This document shows, in pieces, positions 44,847 through 57,111 of a stretch of 64,000 nucleotides of DNA. Source of the stretch: Adiantum capillus-veneris. Its lineage: Eukaryota > Streptophyta > Polypodiopsida > Polypodiales > Pteridaceae. Position numbers and translations under genes: made by a program. The stretch covers positions 68,661,912 to 68,725,911 of the forward strand of contig CM043963.1 of NCBI GenBank assembly GCA_014529385.2, given 5' to 3'. Position 1 is the stretch's first letter. Each line of letters begins with the position of its first letter. The notes beneath the pieces are model-generated. The model was not told where the DNA came from. It did not search any database and was given only the letters and a program-made list of their open reading frames with translations.

Positions 44847-47386
44847 AAGGGAATAATGAAAATTTTAACAAGCTTTTGATACATGTTTTTCTGGTGAGTC
44901 AGCCTGCGACAAGGTACTCTAACTCTCAGCTAGAAATTGGGCAAGACGCCATCTAAATTAGTCTTCATCGGTTCCTCGATTGAACACTAATTATCACAAG
45001 GGCTATGAGCCACACACACTGGCTAAGAGTCATTGTCAGATCTTGGGTAAGACCCAACTGTTGGTATTCCTTGGACGATTGTTCTCCAGCTCGACCAGAT
45101 CTACCCAGAGGAGTACACATCGACGTTAATGGACAAGCAAGAATCTTGTCATTACGAAGGATTAGGGTGTCATTTTTGCACTACATGTTTTCAGTGCGAC
45201 ACTCAAGTTGAAGTTTTGATAATCTTCACCTCACAGCAGCTGATCTCTACAAGGAAGTATAGATGCAACAATCAGTTCCGACAACATGGCTATCCACAAG
45301 AGCTAAGCAGTTCACTTGTGTGGATTTCCTACTCTCTCCATGGCACTACGGAGTGTCTGAGGACATATTGTTCTGGTGTACAACCCGGCGGGTGACTGCT
45401 ACATCACCCCATAGGCATTGCGGATCACAGTTGATCTGCATTGAGGATCACAATTTGATCTCTCCCAGTTAGACTTTCAAGGAAAGAATTCTGCAATCTA
45501 CCACGCAGTAGCGGACAAATTCAACTTTTCAAGTTGATTTCAATCATTACGTACACAGTTAACTATGTTGGTTACTATTACCTGCTAGTTGAGCCGTTTC
45601 TACAAAGGGTCTTACCAAAGGGTTTGACTATGTAGATTTTAACCAAAGGGGTTGGATTGCGAAGGCAACACCCATGGTTCCCAGTGCAATGTCGTTTGTT
45701 TTTTCAGGTAGGAGACGTGCTCCTCTCCGTTTGAATACGGGTAAGTGAACATTACGTTCAAACCTCCAGGTACGCATCTATTGATTTGGTGTTTCCAAAT
45801 TTTGTATGCTTTGCTTGTTTTTTTTTTCAAGACGTATAAGTATGCTTGAATGCTACAGAGCCATGCCAAGGGCATGTCGGCACAAAGTATTTTGAGCCAA
45901 GTGTCCAATCTACCTTTCTGTCTTATGCTGTTACGAACCTACTTGTAGGGTTCGATTTGGCACATGTTGTCACATGGGATACAACATGGTCTAGGAACTC
46001 AAGGAGTTCGTTTCAGCTAGTGTGGAGCATGATAAAGAGGGTCCCTCTCACTCGCGTCGCAGAGTGTTTGTAGTTACCTCCACACACAAGTACATCTTGT
46101 ACTTGAAGGATGTTCTGTTTTACACATCCTTACATGAGACATATTCCACATGAGTCTCTGGACTGACACTGGCGCCATTATTTCAATTATGTGTCACGAC
46201 AAAGTCCCTAGGTGCTGGTCACATCTGTTTTCTAGACCATTTTCAGCACAACGTATCAGGAGCAATTTCGTGGCCAGAAATTGTCAGATACTTTGAGTGA
46301 CTTGTTAAGGTACAAAAACTGCTAAAAAACATTACAGATGGTCGTTTATACATATAGCAAGGCTATAAGTTGTTAATGAAAAAGATTCATAGTCTGTATC
46401 TAGAAGTGATCAATGTTTCACCTTCTCTTGTGATTCAGACGTTTCAGCAAGGCTTGCAAAAGATTACAACTGAAAGTATTTAGTTTCTTTTCAGAACTAT
46501 TTACATTCCTTTTTAATGTGTGCTACGCGCATCACATTTGCCATAAATATTGGCAAGGATCACCATGGCAATACAGGTTCGGATCTGTTTTTTGCTAAAT
46601 GCATGCACACTAGGTGTTATGGGCCCTAGTGTTTAGCAAGGGTTGATTTCCAACGGCATGCATATTCCTCAGGTTGTTGCTTATGTGCACTATCTCTATG
46701 AGATTACCTTTGAGTCTACTAATCACCAATAGAGGTCATGGCTCGGTTTGGGTGTTTGTAGATTCTTCACGTTAACCACGATGGTTATTCCGAACATTGT
46801 TGATTCCTCAACAATGTCCGCTGTTGTGATTCCCCGTTTACCAGTCCTCTGGGAAGACTGTCTGTAAACCGTGGGGGAAACACATCTCAGTACTGTCAGT
46901 ATCCAAGGGGATTAGCAGATTACAAAGTGTAATCTTTCGCTAAAGGATATGCAAAGTGCGTACATTAGCACCAAGCAATCAAATTCATAAGCATTTATTG
47001 CTCTTTTTGGAGTTTACTTACTATCAGTTAACGCATGTTGCAACTAGGCAGTCTCTTCATGTATAACTCAGGTTCTCAACCATGAACATTCGTTAGGGTA
47101 CTCTTTTTGGTACACCTGTGTTGTGATAAACTCGTTTACCATGCTCATGAGCATTCTAAATGGAGTCTACACACTACGTTTGAATAGGAACCGATACCAT
47201 CAGATGGTTACAAATGGACAACAATGTAGAAAATCAAGATGTTACTCTTGGTTTCATTGAACCTCCTACTAAACCGGGTTCCGCTCAAATGAACCGTTGG
47301 ATCCATGTGGGATGTTACGGTAGAAAACATTAGTGTTCTTATGAAGATACCATCACTTGTGTTTTCGTGGACGAAAACGCTTCTCC
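42170..47386 (+). other. Internal region of the nested element, no recognisable gene
   Basis: A CT microsatellite at 42221-42281 follows the primer site. The rest (42290-47386) has no frame with known motifs. It shares blocks with 51864-54345: a CGACAAGGTCGACT block (43724 and 53248), GCATATGCTATGAGCAT (43851 and 53618), GAAGCAAGGCTTCTC (44183 and 53917) and the CATGGATTACGCTTCCGCT block (44449 and 54155). A CT run lies at 44813-44845. Conservation of non-coding blocks suggests structural or packaging sequence; this is inference. Confidence 0.6.
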
Positions 47387-47404
47387 TAGGGGGAAGTAAT
47401 GTCA

Positions 47405-47554
47405 TGACAAGGGTAGGACCAGTCCAGGCCAAGGGCCACGGACAAGGGCCAGGACGGACATGCAGTCAAGGGGGTCCCTATATTTAGAAGGCCAGGGGCC
47501 TATATAGGGCATGGATGGGTGGTGATGAGCATGTTCAGTTCCCCCGTCCTTTTA
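47405..47554 (+). repeat. 3' LTR of the nested element
   Basis: Matches the 5' LTR with a ~13-bp local duplication (AAGGGCCACGGACAAGGGCC). It ends CCCCCGTCCTTTTA at 47554. The left border may be 47400 (TGTCATG). Confidence 0.8.
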
Positions 47555-48561
47555 GGTCGCCCTCTTCTCCACCTTCTTCAAATTCTTCACCTTCTGAAGA
47601 AAGTGATGGTGCAACCTTTGAACCATCAAAAAGAAGAGGCCATAGGAAATCCTATGCCGCATGGAAGAGGTCGTCCAAGCTGAAGAAGTTCAAAGAGGGA
47701 GGGAAGAGCATCTCTTTCCTTACCTATGATGGCACCTTTGGTGCTACGGACAAAGTCTTGGGCTTTATCCAATAGTTTGATGCGGTGTTTGGAGATGAGG
47801 GCTTCACGGAGTCCTCTAAGCTACGCCATGTAGCTATGCACTTTCAAAAGTCCGCCAGGCAATGGTGGTCTAGCCTACGAGCCAATGGTGAAGCTCCGCG
47901 AACATGGAAAGCTTTAAGAGCTTCCATTATGAAGCACTTTTTGGCCACCGATGCCAAAGACAAAGTACTCACCGAATGGCGAAGCTTAAAGCTCTCTCCC
48001 TATGAATCCATCCACAAATATGTAGACAAGTTTTGGGACCTACAACTCAAAGCCACTGCCTTCAAAAAGTTGGATTTTGGAGAGAAAAAGCAACAATTTT
48101 TTGCGGGCTTAACCGAAGAAATGGCGGAGTATGTCAACTCCCAAAGGCCACGTACCATATCGGCGGTAATACACCATACTATGGTGGCCTCTCGAATCAA
48201 TTTCCAAACGAGGGCTAAAAGAAATAATAAGCCCACGGAAAACAAGGGTTCCAACGAGCCTAAGGCGAAGGACAATGTCCAAAAGTCTCCTAAGGGCAAC
48301 TCCAACAAAGCTAAAGAGAAGGGAGTTTACAAAGGTAAAAACAAACTCTCTCCTGAAGAGCTTGAGCGTTATCGCAAGGATAACCAGTGTTTCAAGTGCG
48401 GCGAACAAGGGCATGCGTATCGCACTTGTCCCCAAAAGAACAACTGCCAAGATCCTCCTAGAGCTACCTTGGTTGAAATCCAAGAGGATCGAGGAGACTC
48501 ACCAAATTTACCACAAAGGATCTCCTCTATGCCATGCTTGGGGAAAGGTAAGAGAACATGA
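47555..48561 (+). pseudogene. Gag C-terminal part with zinc knuckle, second gypsy element
   Basis: Continues the interrupted gag. From ~47700 a retrotransposon gag domain reads ISFLTYDGTFGATDKVLGF, RQWWSSLRAN, WKALRASIMKHF and KYVDKFWDLQL. One in-frame TAG interrupts it at 47773-47775. The CCHC knuckle CFKCGEQGHAYRTC is at ~48390-48431. The frame ends at 48561 by what looks like a single-base shift before the protease. Confidence 0.85.
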
Positions 48562-49012
48562 TGCTTTTATTCTCTTTGACCCTGGTTCTACTCACAATTT
48601 TATATCTATAGAGTTGGCCACCAAGCTCGGCATACAAGCCTATGAGATGGGAGATGTTCTACCCGCAGACAGTGCTTTCAAGGGGCAAGAAGCTTCAGTC
48701 ACTCCCTTAATTGGGAAATTGAGGGTTCATGTCCAAAGCTATGTGGACAAAGAGGACTTATTTATCTCTCCTCTCAAGCATGAGGATGTAATCCTAGGGG
48801 CACCATGGTTTGATTGCCTAGCTGCCAATGTTAAATTCCCTGAAAGGAGAATCTCCTTTAAGTTCAGGGAAAAAGACATGTATATAGATGCTAAGGAAAT
48901 GGGTAACACTATCCCCATTGTACATACACCAGCTTTCACCAAGTCAATAAAGAGCTCTATTTCCGTGTACATGATTTTGTTAAAGATTCTCAAAATGAAC
49001 CTAATGCTTTAG
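48540..49012 (+). pseudogene. Retropepsin, second gypsy element
   Basis: The frame gives AFILFDPGSTHNFIS, the D-[ST]-G active loop with Pro in the middle position, then DVILGAPWFDCLA, the distal motif before the RT. It is in a different frame from the end of gag and stops at 49012. Confidence 0.8.
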
Positions 49013-49039
49013 AAAAAGAAAATAAAGCAACCAAAAGGA

Positions 49040-50400
49040 ATTAGAGTTATCCAATTTTCTCAAGGGGTTTCAAGTTGTTTTTATTGACAACATCCCTTGT
49101 GAGCTGCCTCCTAAACGAGGTAATGATTACCATGCAATTGAACTCCTTCTAGGAAGTTCACCGCCTAACAAACCTCCTTATAGAGTTTCTCAAGCTCAAA
49201 AAGAGGAGATTATGCGGCAAGTGCATGAGTTAGTTGAGAAGGGCATGGTTAGGCCTAGCTCATCTCCACTTTGCTCACCTATGCTATTAGTGTAAAAGAA
49301 AGACGACACATATTGTATGTGTGTCGACTATAGAGCACTAAATAGGATCACTATCAAGAATAGGTTTCTCGTTCCACGGGTAGAAGACCTATTTGATAAG
49401 CTACAAGGATCAACCTACTTTAGTAGGATTGACCTAAAAAGTGGCTATCACCAAATAAGGATAGTTGATCAAGATATTGTAAAGACCGCATTTCGCACCA
49501 CATTTGGTATTTACGAATACATTGTCATGTCTTTTGGCTTGACTAATGCACCAGCCACATTCAACCGCTTGATGGAGAAGCTGTTCAGGCCTCATCGAAC
49601 CTTCACTGGAATATTCTTTGATGATATTATCATCTACTCTAATTCATTAGACGAACACAAGCAACACCTCCAGGTAATATTTCAAGTTTTAAGAGAGAAT
49701 AAACTTTATGTTAATCGAAAGAAAAGTGATTTTTTCTTGCAAGAGATTCAGTATTTAGGTCACATTATCTCTCAAGATGGCATCCAAATGGATCCATCGA
49801 AGTTAGAGGTAATAAAAGGATGCCCTAAACCGAGGAATCTTTATGAACTAAGAAGCTTTATAGGTATGTGTGCATACTATAGACGCTTCATAGAAAAGTT
49901 CTCACAAATTGTGGGACCATTACATGACCTAACAAAGAAAAGCGTTAGGTATACATGGTCTGCTAAGGAGAACAATGCTTTCAAAAAGCTTAAAGAAAAG
50001 CTTATCTCTCAACCTATGTTTACACTACCGGATCTCTCAAAACCATTTGAGGTCCAAAGTGATGCTTGTGGTGATTGCCTTGGAGCTGTTTTGCTCCAAG
50101 AAGGGCACGCCATAGGCTATGAAAGTCGAAGGCTCGACTCTGTTGAGCAAGCTCTAGGCATATATGAAAAGGAACTCCTTGCAGTTCTACATGCCTTAGA
50201 CTCATGAAAGCACTATTTATTGGGGACTCCTTTCATTCTGCGAATGGATCACCAAAGTCTTAAGTACTTCATGACGCAGACCAAGCTCTCCAACAAACAA
50301 ATGAGGTGGGCAAATTTCCTTTCGCAATTTCATTTTCATATTGCTCACATTGGTGGCAAGCATAATCAAGTAGCTGATGCACTCTCAAGACGGCCAAGAG
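49040..50400 (+). pseudogene. Reverse transcriptase and RNase H, second gypsy element
   Basis: The N-terminal part (ELPPKRGNDYHAIEL) is interrupted by a TAA near 49294. From 49317 the RT core is open for 296 codons: VDYRALNRITIKNRF, FSRIDLKSGYHQIR, VMSFGLTNAPATF and the catalytic FFDDIIIYS with both Asp. The connection follows (YLGHIISQDGIQM, FIGMCAYYRRF). RNase H begins QSDACGDCLGAVLL, has YEKELLAVLHAL, is broken by TGA at 50205-50207, and continues with RMDHQSLKYF and QVADALSRR. It is the best preserved RT in the gypsy set here. Confidence 0.9.
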
Positions 50401-51719
50401 TGAATGCGGTTTCCATAGCAACTCACAATGATCTATCTTCAATGATGGATGAGTATGCTATTGATCCCGATTTTAGAGATGTGATTTCAGCCCTTGCATT
50501 AGGGAAGAAAGAAGAACCATTTACTTTACAAGATGGCTATCTTCTCTATGGCAATAGACTATGTGTTACTAACTCACTAAGTGAGAAAGTAATGTATGAA
50601 TCTCATGCTCCACCTTATGTAGGGCATAGAGGGATTCAGTCTACCTTAAAGGGAATTGAAACATATTTCTATTGGCCTACCATGAAAGTGAACATACAAG
50701 AGTATGTTGCTAAATGTGTGGTATGCCAAAAGACAAAATTTGATAGAGGGAAGCAACTTGGATTGCTTTAACCCTTGCCAATCCCTAATTCACCATGGGA
50801 GAGCATATCCATGGAGTTTATCTTTGGATTGCCTAAGTCTATCCATGGGAATACGGGAATATGGACGATAGTAGACAGGTTCAATAAACAAGCTCATTTT
50901 ATACCTATCAAAAAGACTATCAAAGCCCATCAAATGGCAACCCTCTTCATTTCACAAATTTTCAAGTACCATAGCTTGCCAATGTCCATAGTGTCGGATA
51001 GAGATCCTAGAATGACCAGTAATTTCTGGAAGGGTCTCTTTGAGAATTTAGGGACAAGTCTAAACTTCTCTTCGGCCTATCATCCACAAACGGATGGCCA
51101 AAGTGAAATAAACTAACCTAACCATTCTCGATCTACTAAAAGCCTATGTAACGGAAGTAGATCAAAGATCCCAATGGGAGAAGTACTTACCCTTAGTGGA
51201 TCCTAGAATGACCGGTAATTTTTGGAAGGGTCTCTTTGAGAATTTAGGGACAAGGCTAAACTTCTCTTCGGCCTATCATTCACAAACGGATGGCCAAAGT
51301 GAAATAGCTAACCTAACCATTCTCGATCTACTAAAAGCCTATGTAACGGAAGTAGATCAAAGATCCCAATGGGAGAAGTACTTACCCTTAGTGGAGTATG
51401 CTTACAATAACATTGTACATACTTCCACGGGAAAAGCGCCTTTCGAGGTAATTGAAGTGATATCAAAAAGTCCCTTGCTACTTAAGGTACATGGGAAGAT
51501 CTTCGCTGCAGATGAGTATAGCCGAGACCTACAAGAATCTTTTCAAAAGATTAAGGATGCTATCTCTATCTCATAGCAAAGGCAAAAGGCTGCTGCTGAC
51601 AAGCACAGAAGAGCTCAAGCCTTTAAAGAAAATGATTGGGTCTTATTAAAGTTTCCCAAGGCTCAATTAAGGCACACGACAGGCAATAATCCTACGGGAC
51701 ACCAAAAGTACTATGCTAA
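50401..51719 (+). pseudogene. Integrase, second gypsy element, with internal duplication
   Basis: The zinc-binding part is intact: HAPPYVGHRG and CVVCQK. A TAA lies at 50769. The catalytic core has TIVDRFNKQAHF, SDRDPRM and GQSEI, the D, D and E residues. A 196-bp segment (51003-51198) is duplicated at 51199-51394, with AAATAAACT in the first copy creating a stop. The basic tail AQLRHTTGNNPTGHQKYYA is cut at 51719 by the next element, so the C-terminus is missing. Confidence 0.88.
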
Positions 51720-51850
51720 TGTCAGGCCAAGGGCAGGGTCAAGGGCAAGGACGGACATGCGGTCAAGGGGCGCTATATTTAGGGGCTAGGAGTCTATATA
51801 TGGCACGGTTGGGTGGAGAGTTGCATGGTCCAGTCCCCCGCGGTCTCACA
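51720..51850 (+). repeat. 5' LTR of the third short-LTR element (131 bp)
   Basis: Same architecture as the LTRs at 42015 and 5602: TATA box, GGTTGGGTGG core and short tail into the primer site. Confidence 0.75.
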
Positions 51851-51941
51851 GTGGTATCAGAGCAAGGTGGGAGGAGGAAGAAGGGAGCTATGGAAGAGGG
51901 GAGATGGAGGTCGACCATGGAGGTCTCGCATGGAGTTTGTA

Positions 51942-52064
<123 letters not shown>

Positions 52065-54479
52065 ATCGTAGACAAGTCCTCTGACGCGGGAGGAGCGGGA
52101 GGTCGTGGGCAGGCGCCCTAAGCAGGAGATGGAGGAGCTCGGGGAAGCCGTGGGCATGGCCCCTTGAAGATAAAAAGCCGAGGAGGATGGAGTTGAGGCG
52201 GGGCAAGAAACAAGGCGTGGGATCGGTGGCATGTTGAAGGAGGAGGTTGAAGTCGGAGCGCGTGTGCAAGGCTGCTTGCGGGGAAGAGAGGCAATCTCCG
52301 ACCTGCGTCAACTGCAGGGAAGTTGGGCTTGAAAGGTGCATGCCACCGAGCCAAAACGTTCACGTCATACCGCCGCACCCCGGCGAGCAGCACAGCTCGA
52401 GCCCCGTCGTAGACAAGCCCTGCGCAGCTACCCACCGCCATCGCTTGAACAGGAGGTTTTTTTAAAATTATTATTATTATTTTTTTATTCAAACCTTCCA
52501 TCTAGGGCTCCACACGCAAGCGCCCAAAACATGGGGCACCCTCCCCTAAGGGTCTTAGCCCACGGCAGCCCACGGCAAAGCAAACGCGCAAATTTAAGGG
52601 AGGCATCAATTCGATGCCTTGGAGTTCAGTAGCTTCAAGCCTTGGAAAACAAATAGTTTCATCCTAAGCTGCAGATACAAGAGATTCCATCGACTTCGGG
52701 GATCGACAACTCACAAACTTTCAGATTCAACCTCGTCTTCAGAAGCTATCCATAACAAGCAATCAGGAATTCTGATGACAATCATGTGGCAAGGAAGCTT
52801 CTCGGTTTTGAGAGGCAATCTACACATAGGTCACAGACATGGTATGCATTTTTTGTACACTTTTCTGATTGATTAATTACAATTATGCAGTGCACGCAAT
52901 TGCTAGAGCTGCAAAACGCTGGGCATGCATGGTCATGCCACATGCAAGATAGTGGCAACATACCATGTCGATTCGCGGGACCACTGAGACGACAAGTACA
53001 AGGTGCTTTTGTCGCGCCAGGTTTTTGTGACACAGGCAAGCATGCCCGGCATGTCTTGGACGATTCTTATGCATGATTGCACGTTCAACACTCCAAACAC
53101 AAGCATGGCTTGTGACTCTTGTATGCAATGGAATGAATGATCACGGCTATCATTCATAATGCCACACAGGGACGAGATGCATCACCTGCACGTGTTTTAC
53201 TTCTTTTCCATTACGTTTATAATTCGACACGGTCAAATTTTTATGCATGTTGACAAGGTCGACTCTTTTTGCTATGTCATCGATTGCTAATAACATTTAT
53301 TGGCAATGAGGCCAGAAATACTTAAGGCAGGGTCAAGGGCCGGTTTTTCAGTATCTCAAGGTGACACGCTTGGCCTACTACTGGATATGTTGAGGGCAGC
53401 AAGTTGCTCGGCATGGCCGACTCCTTGTCACTGTTTCTACAAGCCGACATAGGATGTTTGCCACACAATACTGGTTTATTTCACTTGAAATTGCTCGACA
53501 AGGTTGATTATTTTTGTCATGCTATTGGCAACCACATCAGTTGGCTATTAGCACTACCCGATTTAGGTGAAGCAAGGCTTCTCTTTATGCATCTTGCATA
53601 GTGACTAACCACGTTTGGCATATGCTATGAGCATACACATTGGGGAAGGAATAGGCAAGGTGTTTGCATGTGAATTCAATTTTGCAGGTTATGGCCTTAT
53701 GTTCCAGACGAGTGTATACGACATAGGAGGGCGTCGCTGCAGATATGGCTATAGGCCGTTTTGGAAGGAGTTTTTCTCCCAACTTTCATGACAACTGGTT
53801 GCAGCAACAATGACCAGGTTAGCCAAGTTGACGTTTTTCTTGTTTTTTCCATGTTTACACTTTGCTTGGCAATAACTGTCATTGTGCAAAGCAAAGTGTT
53901 TTGACAATTTTATACGAAGCAAGGCTTCTCCCTTGTGCCGAAATACTGCCCATTGATTTGGAATCAAGGGCATTGGAACCCAAGTTTGGGGAACTGACCA
54001 AATAGGGAATGTCAGCTCACAGAATCCCTACCAATTTATTATGTGCAAGGCACTTATGGTTTTGGTTCTCACGCTTGAGACTATCCTAGTAGCCAAGGGC
54101 TTACGCTTTTGCATGCAAGGCATGCTAAGCAGGTGGCATGGAGTCCACCACTTCATGGATTACGCTTCCGCTGTCACACTCGCAACTCTGTCAAGGACAG
54201 ACTAAGTGATGGTTGTTGAACATGATGGTTGGTTGCTATCAACACCCAACAACACTAAAAGGAACCTAAATCTAGAACTTGTTTCACAGGCAAAGTGCCA
54301 ATGCTAAGTCATTTTCATACAATCACGACCCTGCAAGGCAGGTAAAAAAATAATAAGAACTCACTATGCTCTACACATTACAGTAGAGCGAGTTCACCAT
54401 ATCGTCGTGCTCTTCTTCTCGCACTCTCTCTCGCGTCGCACTTCCGCTCGTACGCCTTCACTAACTTTAGAATTTAACA

Positions 54480-55279
54480 GTTTTGAAATTCAAATTTAGT
54501 TCTTGAATAGCTTTAACTAGATCGTCAAGAACAAGCCCCTCCACCTTGGGTAATGTCGAGGGTTATTTCTCTTTAATCTCTTCTTCATCATCATCTAGTA
54601 CCTCGATCACGATTTGCTTGTCAAGTTGCTCTGTCGTTGTTTAACGATCATATTCACCACTTCAGAGACTATCTTCCAATCTGATGTCAATCCCAAGGTC
54701 TTATCTTCCAATCTGATGTCAGTCTCAATTCTCCAATAATTGCACCAAATTCTTTTGTAGTCGTGGATCAACAGTAGAATAAACAACTCCACATTTTGAT
54801 CCCTCAAAGAACGTTGTTCTGCTGACTATAACTGATCAAACATCTTTTTCAAACTCTTGCAACAATTCTCGTGCAATTAAATTTTTACCCTTCTTCTACA
54901 CCCACTTCGTAAAACTCTCTCTGGTCACCCGTTTAGAATACTCCAAAAAATATTCCTCTTGCAGCGCCTTCTTAAAGTCCTACCAGTTCGGTCCTTGAGC
55001 CGCCTAAATTTCTTTAATCGGGGCCCTAAGTTCCGGCAGTGCAATCAAATGAAATCCTTCCACTAAATCCTGATCTTCAATCCCATTATATTCCATAGAC
55101 TGCTCATAAAAATTGCAAAATTTTAAAATATCTCGGCCCTCAAACTGTTGCAGCTTCTCCATAAAACTTTGCCAAGATTTACGAATCCACTCTTGCAAAT
55201 TATGTTGCTGCTGGGCAGCCTATTGTTGTTGCATGTACGCTGCAAATTGTTGCATGGCTGCCTCTTGCGGTGTAGACAT
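54480..55279 (-). pseudogene. Gag 5' part of the third gypsy family
   Basis: Minus-strand ATG at ~55279 reads MSTPQEAAMQQF. Then WIRKSWQSFMEKLQQFEGRD and VEGFHLIALPELRAPIKEI follow, and after stops a segment (54483-54640) matching 62187-62340. It is the beginning of an internal region and lies just downstream (minus strand) of the LTR at 55440-57064. Confidence 0.65.
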
Positions 55280-55439
55280 AGGCTTCAACAATTTTCCCCC
55301 CCTGGCTCGGGTTTCGCTTTGGGTTCATTTGGTGTCAGGGGATCAGTGTTCGAAACTTGAGCCAGCAGATCAGCGCCGGGCTGCTGGGGCGGAAAAATTG
55401 AGAGCAAAAATTTGCCGCACCACACAATACAACAACTAT

Positions 55440-57064
55440 TAATTACTTGGTAATGCTATCGACGCACAAAAATTGCGTGAAAATCGGTAACACCGACGAA
55501 ATTGATGCGCAATCAAGAAGAAGTGCCGTTAAAGACACCATTAAATAATGCTAATGACTGTTTAGGAGCTTAAACTCCCATTATAGATCACTCCGGCCCG
55601 TTGACGGCCTCGTGATTCATAGAAAAGAAACAACTAAAATTAGGTTGCCTGCCGACGAACAAAATCCTAATGTGCCGATTCCCTTTGTTCACCTGCTTGA
55701 TATGTCTTCTTGCCTCGGCTTGCTCAAGCCTCGACAAGATTCTCGCTCAAGCTCCTCAGTTCCCAAGCTTTCCCGGCCTCTTCCTCTCTCAAGGTTCTGC
55801 CTAGGCTCGCCCTCGATCAAGCTCCCTCTCTCTTCTCCTTCTCTAAGCTCTTTTGTTCTTCCTCCTTCCTCACTTTTTGCTTCGAATAGAATCTCATGCA
55901 AAAGTGTTCACCTATTATTAGCGTGCCCCCCTCCCTTAGAAATGACAACGCGGTCGTTGCTAGGGAGACATAAAAATGGCCTTTATGACTTGGCAGGCCA
56001 GATTTTCGACCAGCACCGTTTTTCACGGGAGTAGTACCAAAACTGTGCGCCATGACCTTCCAAGTGTTTTTTGCTTCTGCCGCCGGTGGCGAGCTCACCC
56101 GAGCACCACGGAATCCACCGTGATTGCATCTCCCTCATCCTCACTGCCCACGTGCTATTTTCCGCCATGTTTACGTTTTTCTTCCTTCGCTTCACACTCC
56201 ACTGATTTAATTGGGTGGCCATTGGCCATGCCCTTTAATTGGGCGGACGGTCTTATTGGGTTATGGGCTTTGGGCACCACACATGGAATACATCTTGGCC
56301 AAGGCAATGCCGCAGACGAATTCATTTTCCAACATCCCCTGACTAGCAATATCACCTTGAATTCTGTTGCCCACTCTAGTGCATTGAATGCCACCATAGC
56401 TTTCAAGATGCAAGTATAAGTGGATGCATTTGGAGAGTTTTCCTCTCTTTGCATTTGCTCGAAATAGCCAGCTTCATGGTCCTGCCTTGTTGGGTATATC
56501 ATGTGATCATTGCATTCCAAGATCCGGTTGAGAGCCAAAAAATCCGAGATGGCACTCCAACCGAGTGGACCAGACTAGTGAGGAACCGACCCCAGATAAA
56601 TCTTTAGCGGTCAATAACATGGCAATCGTAAATCCGATCACGGATCTTAAAAGACCGACGCGCTCCACAAAGTGAGCATTTCAGGCCTGTGCATTCATTT
56701 CACTTCTGTCACCTCAGCTGCCCTTGCCCAATCCGGTACAGATATGCGATCGACTTAAACTTCAAACTGCCATAACTTCTTCATCGTAGCTCTAATCGAC
56801 GAGCCGTAAGGACAGGCTGGTAGAGCACTTCAAGCACTACATTTCTAGATCATAATATCCCATCTGTGCCCACTTCAAGAATAGCCCTTTTTAGCATCAT
56901 TAAGGCATGTTTTGGCCTTTTTAGAGGAATTTGACATACATTCAGCATTAAACTTGGCTTGTTACTAGGCCCTAAACACTCTTCATTAATCATGTAAGCT
57001 TCAAGAAAACTTGATGTGCACTTTTCTGGTATCTTTCTTAGCATGGGAGCGGAGCTGCACGACA
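55440..57064 (-). repeat. LTR of the third gypsy family (~1.6 kb, lower border uncertain)
   Basis: The minus-strand purine tract CAGAGGGGGTGGA at ~57077-57065 is followed by TGTCGTGCAGC, giving a clear LTR start at 57064. The other end lies before the gag start at 55279; I could not fix it or find a standard primer site. No supported gene lies inside; open frames at 55612-56540 look accidental. Confidence 0.6.
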
Positions 57065-57111
57065 TCCACCCCCTCTGAACTTGCACAACCTCCAGTTTGT
57101 GCCAACGGCAC

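Larger units (their letters stand above)
42015..47554 (+). mobile_element. Non-autonomous LTR element with ~142-bp LTRs, nested in gag
   Basis: 5' LTR 42015-42156, one base, intact TGGTATCAGAGC primer site 42158-42169, a 61-bp CT run, ~5.1 kb of internal sequence, purine tract CTAGGGGGAAG (~47387-47397) and 3' LTR to 47554. The outer gag reads across once it is removed. Flanking ggtc is shared (42010-42013 and 47555-47558), consistent with a 5-bp duplication that has one change. No gag or pol motif was found inside. It is a LARD-like element with TRIM-sized LTRs. Confidence 0.82.
41000..51719 (+). mobile_element. Second Ty3/gypsy element, plus strand, split and truncated
   Basis: Primer site 41002-41013, gag 41418-42014 resuming at 47555-48530, protease ~48540-49012, RT/RNase H ~49040-50400 and integrase ~50500-51700. 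Gag is interrupted by the element at 42015-47554. The 3' part of pol and the 3' LTR are missing because another short-LTR element begins at 51720. Stops and frameshifts make it inactive. Confidence 0.88.

Noticed and set aside
55612-56538. Frames of 127-147 codons on both strands
   Set aside because: They lie inside a probable 1.6-kb LTR and match no family I know.
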